6,762 nucleotides of DNA from an uncultured Flavobacteriales bacterium (GTDB lineage Bacteria > Bacteroidota > Bacteroidia > Flavobacteriales_E > Vicingaceae), in NCBI GenBank assembly GCA_937925525.1, contig CALALS010000147.1, positions 1 to 6,762 of the forward strand, read 5' to 3'. A model generated the notes under the pieces. That model worked only from the letters and a program-made list of their open reading frames with translations, made no database searches and had not been told where the DNA came from. The translations under genes were made by a program, and so were the position numbers. Shown here piece after piece: positions 5,950-6,762 of this stretch. Every line of letters begins with the position of its first letter. The stretch's first letter is position 1.

Positions 5950-6570
5950 ATGGAAAAAGTCCCTTATACCTTATATGCCGAAATGACGCCAAATCCATCA
6001 ACCATGAAGTTTGTAGCCAACAAACTATTAGTTGATGATGTGGTAAAATCTTATGAGTTTACAGATAGAATTGCTGCTAAACACTCTCCAATAGCAACTA
6101 AGTTATTCACCTTTCCCTTTGTCAGTGAAGTATATATTGCCGGAAACTTTGTAACGGTAAAGAAAAACAATCAAATTGAGTGGGAAGAGGTAAGCAATCA
6201 TCTTAGGACTTTTATTTTAGAACATCTTCAGTCAGGAGAAAAAATAGTGAATGATGATGCTCCAACCGTAGATGACTTTATTGAACAAGATGCCTCAAAA
6301 GAGCAAGTTATAATTGATGGAAAAACAGAACCTACAACCGATTTAGATAAGCAAATTATAAACGTATTGGATGAATACGTTCGCCCGGCCGTTGCTAATG
6401 ATGGCGGAGCAATAGAGTGGCATTCATTTAATGAGGGTGTTTTAAAAGTAATTCTTAGAGGTTCTTGTAGTGGCTGCCCTTCTTCTACCGCAACTTTAAA
6501 AAATGGTATTGAAAGCCTAATGACCCGAATGGTGCCGGAAGTAAAGCAGGTAGAGGCGGTTAATGGGTGA
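5950..6570 (+). CDS. nfu: Nfu-type iron-sulfur cluster carrier (Nfu_N plus NifU C-terminal domain)
   Basis: A 206-residue cytoplasmic protein. Residues about 6-92 are the Nfu N-terminal domain, with the diagnostic TPNPSTMKFVANK near the start and a FPFVSEVYIAGNFVTV strand pair. A polar acidic linker covers about 93-130. Residues about 132-200 are the NifU C-terminal domain, with RPAVANDGGAIEW and the cluster-binding C173-S-G-C176-P-S-S motif. In this family, a homodimer holds a 4Fe-4S cluster through the two CxxC motifs and passes it to target enzymes. The start at 5950 places the Nfu_N motif at its normal distance from the N-terminus, and the length is usual for the two-domain form. No suf or isc genes are nearby, so it appears to be a single-gene unit divergent from the T9SS cargo gene. 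No convincing promoter was found in the 75-base gap. Confidence 0.95.
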   Translation: MEKVPYTLYAEMTPNPSTMKFVANKLLVDDVVKSYEFTDRIAAKHSPIATKLFTFPFVSEVYIAGNFVTVKKNNQIEWEEVSNHLRTFILEHLQSGEKIVNDDAPTVDDFIEQDASKEQVIIDGKTEPTTDLDKQIINVLDEYVRPAVANDGGAIEWHSFNEGVLKVILRGSCSGCPSSTATLKNGIESLMTRMVPEVKQVEAVNG

Positions 6571-6619
6571 TAACTTCTTCTCGCCAAATAATTCTTTTCT
6601 AAGTTATATTTAGGACAAT

Positions 6620-6652
6620 TTCCTTTAGTAAAATATCTTGATAGTAAAGGAA
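6620..6652 (+). terminator. Putative AT-rich hairpin terminator after nfu
   Basis: TTCCTTTA (6620-6627) and TAAAGGAA (6645-6652) are exact reverse complements with a 17-base loop. The loop contains a smaller TATC-TT-GATA inverted repeat. The stem is followed by a T-rich run (6653-6665, including six T in a row except for the boundary). It starts 50 bases after the nfu stop. The stem has only two G-C pairs, so strength is uncertain. Confidence 0.45.
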
Positions 6653-6744
6653 TTTGCTATTTTTTAATTTCATTTTATGGAATTATTAAATCCTAACATC
6701 TTAATATCGAAAACAAATTTTATAACCCCTTAAAACAAGATATT

Positions 6745-6762
6745 ATGAAAACATTTAAACTA
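6745..6762 (+). CDS. Start of an unidentified gene (six codons)
   Basis: An ATG at 6745 opens a frame reading MKTFKL to the window edge. The A-rich stretch before it (TTAAAACAAGATATT) resembles Bacteroidota translation starts, and M-K-x-[FL]-K is a common opening of exported proteins in this phylum. Six codons are too few to identify a product. The 174 bases between it and nfu hold only the putative terminator and no other convincing gene. Confidence 0.4.

Noticed and set aside
6228..6587. A 119-codon open frame on the minus strand over the end of nfu
   Set aside because: It is antisense to the conserved NifU domain; its apparent protein is the reverse reading of that domain and has no family signature.
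6677..6733. An 18-codon frame (MELLNPNILISKTNFITP) between nfu and the last gene
   Set aside because: It is short, has no family resemblance and is expected by chance in an AT-rich gap.

Overview
The window reads as AT-rich chromosome from a member of the Bacteroidota. Three things point there: a SusC-style TonB-dependent receptor with an N-terminal carboxypeptidase-regulatory-like domain, a large secreted protein ending in a type IX secretion (T9SS type A) sorting tail, and a small Cys-pair protein resembling the Bacteroidota-specific HYC_CC_PP family. The absence of clear Shine-Dalgarno sites and several TAnnTTTG-like promoter elements fit this phylum. I cannot name a genus.

Layout. Positions 1-82 hold the first 27 codons of a gamma-class carbonic anhydrase-like gene (minus strand, running off the left edge). 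Upstream of it on the same strand lie a small exported heavy-metal-associated (HMA) protein (117-446), a TonB-dependent outer-membrane receptor (464-2716) and the small HYC_CC_PP-like protein (2782-3180). Read in transcription order, the putative metal operon is HYC_CC_PP-like, then TonB receptor, then HMA protein, perhaps followed by the carbonic anhydrase-like gene. Gaps are 65, 17 and 34 bases. Next upstream on the same strand is an 876-residue secreted T9SS cargo protein (3244-5874), made of a seven-repeat beta-propeller, a five-repeat Cys-containing stalk, an Ig/PKD-like domain and a sorting tail. Divergent from it is nfu (5950-6570, plus strand), an iron-sulfur cluster carrier. A putative hairpin terminator follows nfu, and the first six codons of another plus-strand gene start at 6745.

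How the genes may work together. The three metal-operon proteins all carry adjacent cysteine pairs on the periplasmic side of their predicted topology: CC in the receptor plug region, CxxC plus a terminal CC in the HMA protein, and two CC pairs in the small protein. Together they look like an envelope route for a soft metal, most plausibly copper. The metal and the direction of flow are inference. The T9SS protein and nfu look like independent neighbours. No mobile element, CRISPR array, tRNA or rRNA was seen. No gene-free stretch exceeds 300 bases; the longest is 174 bases (6571-6744).
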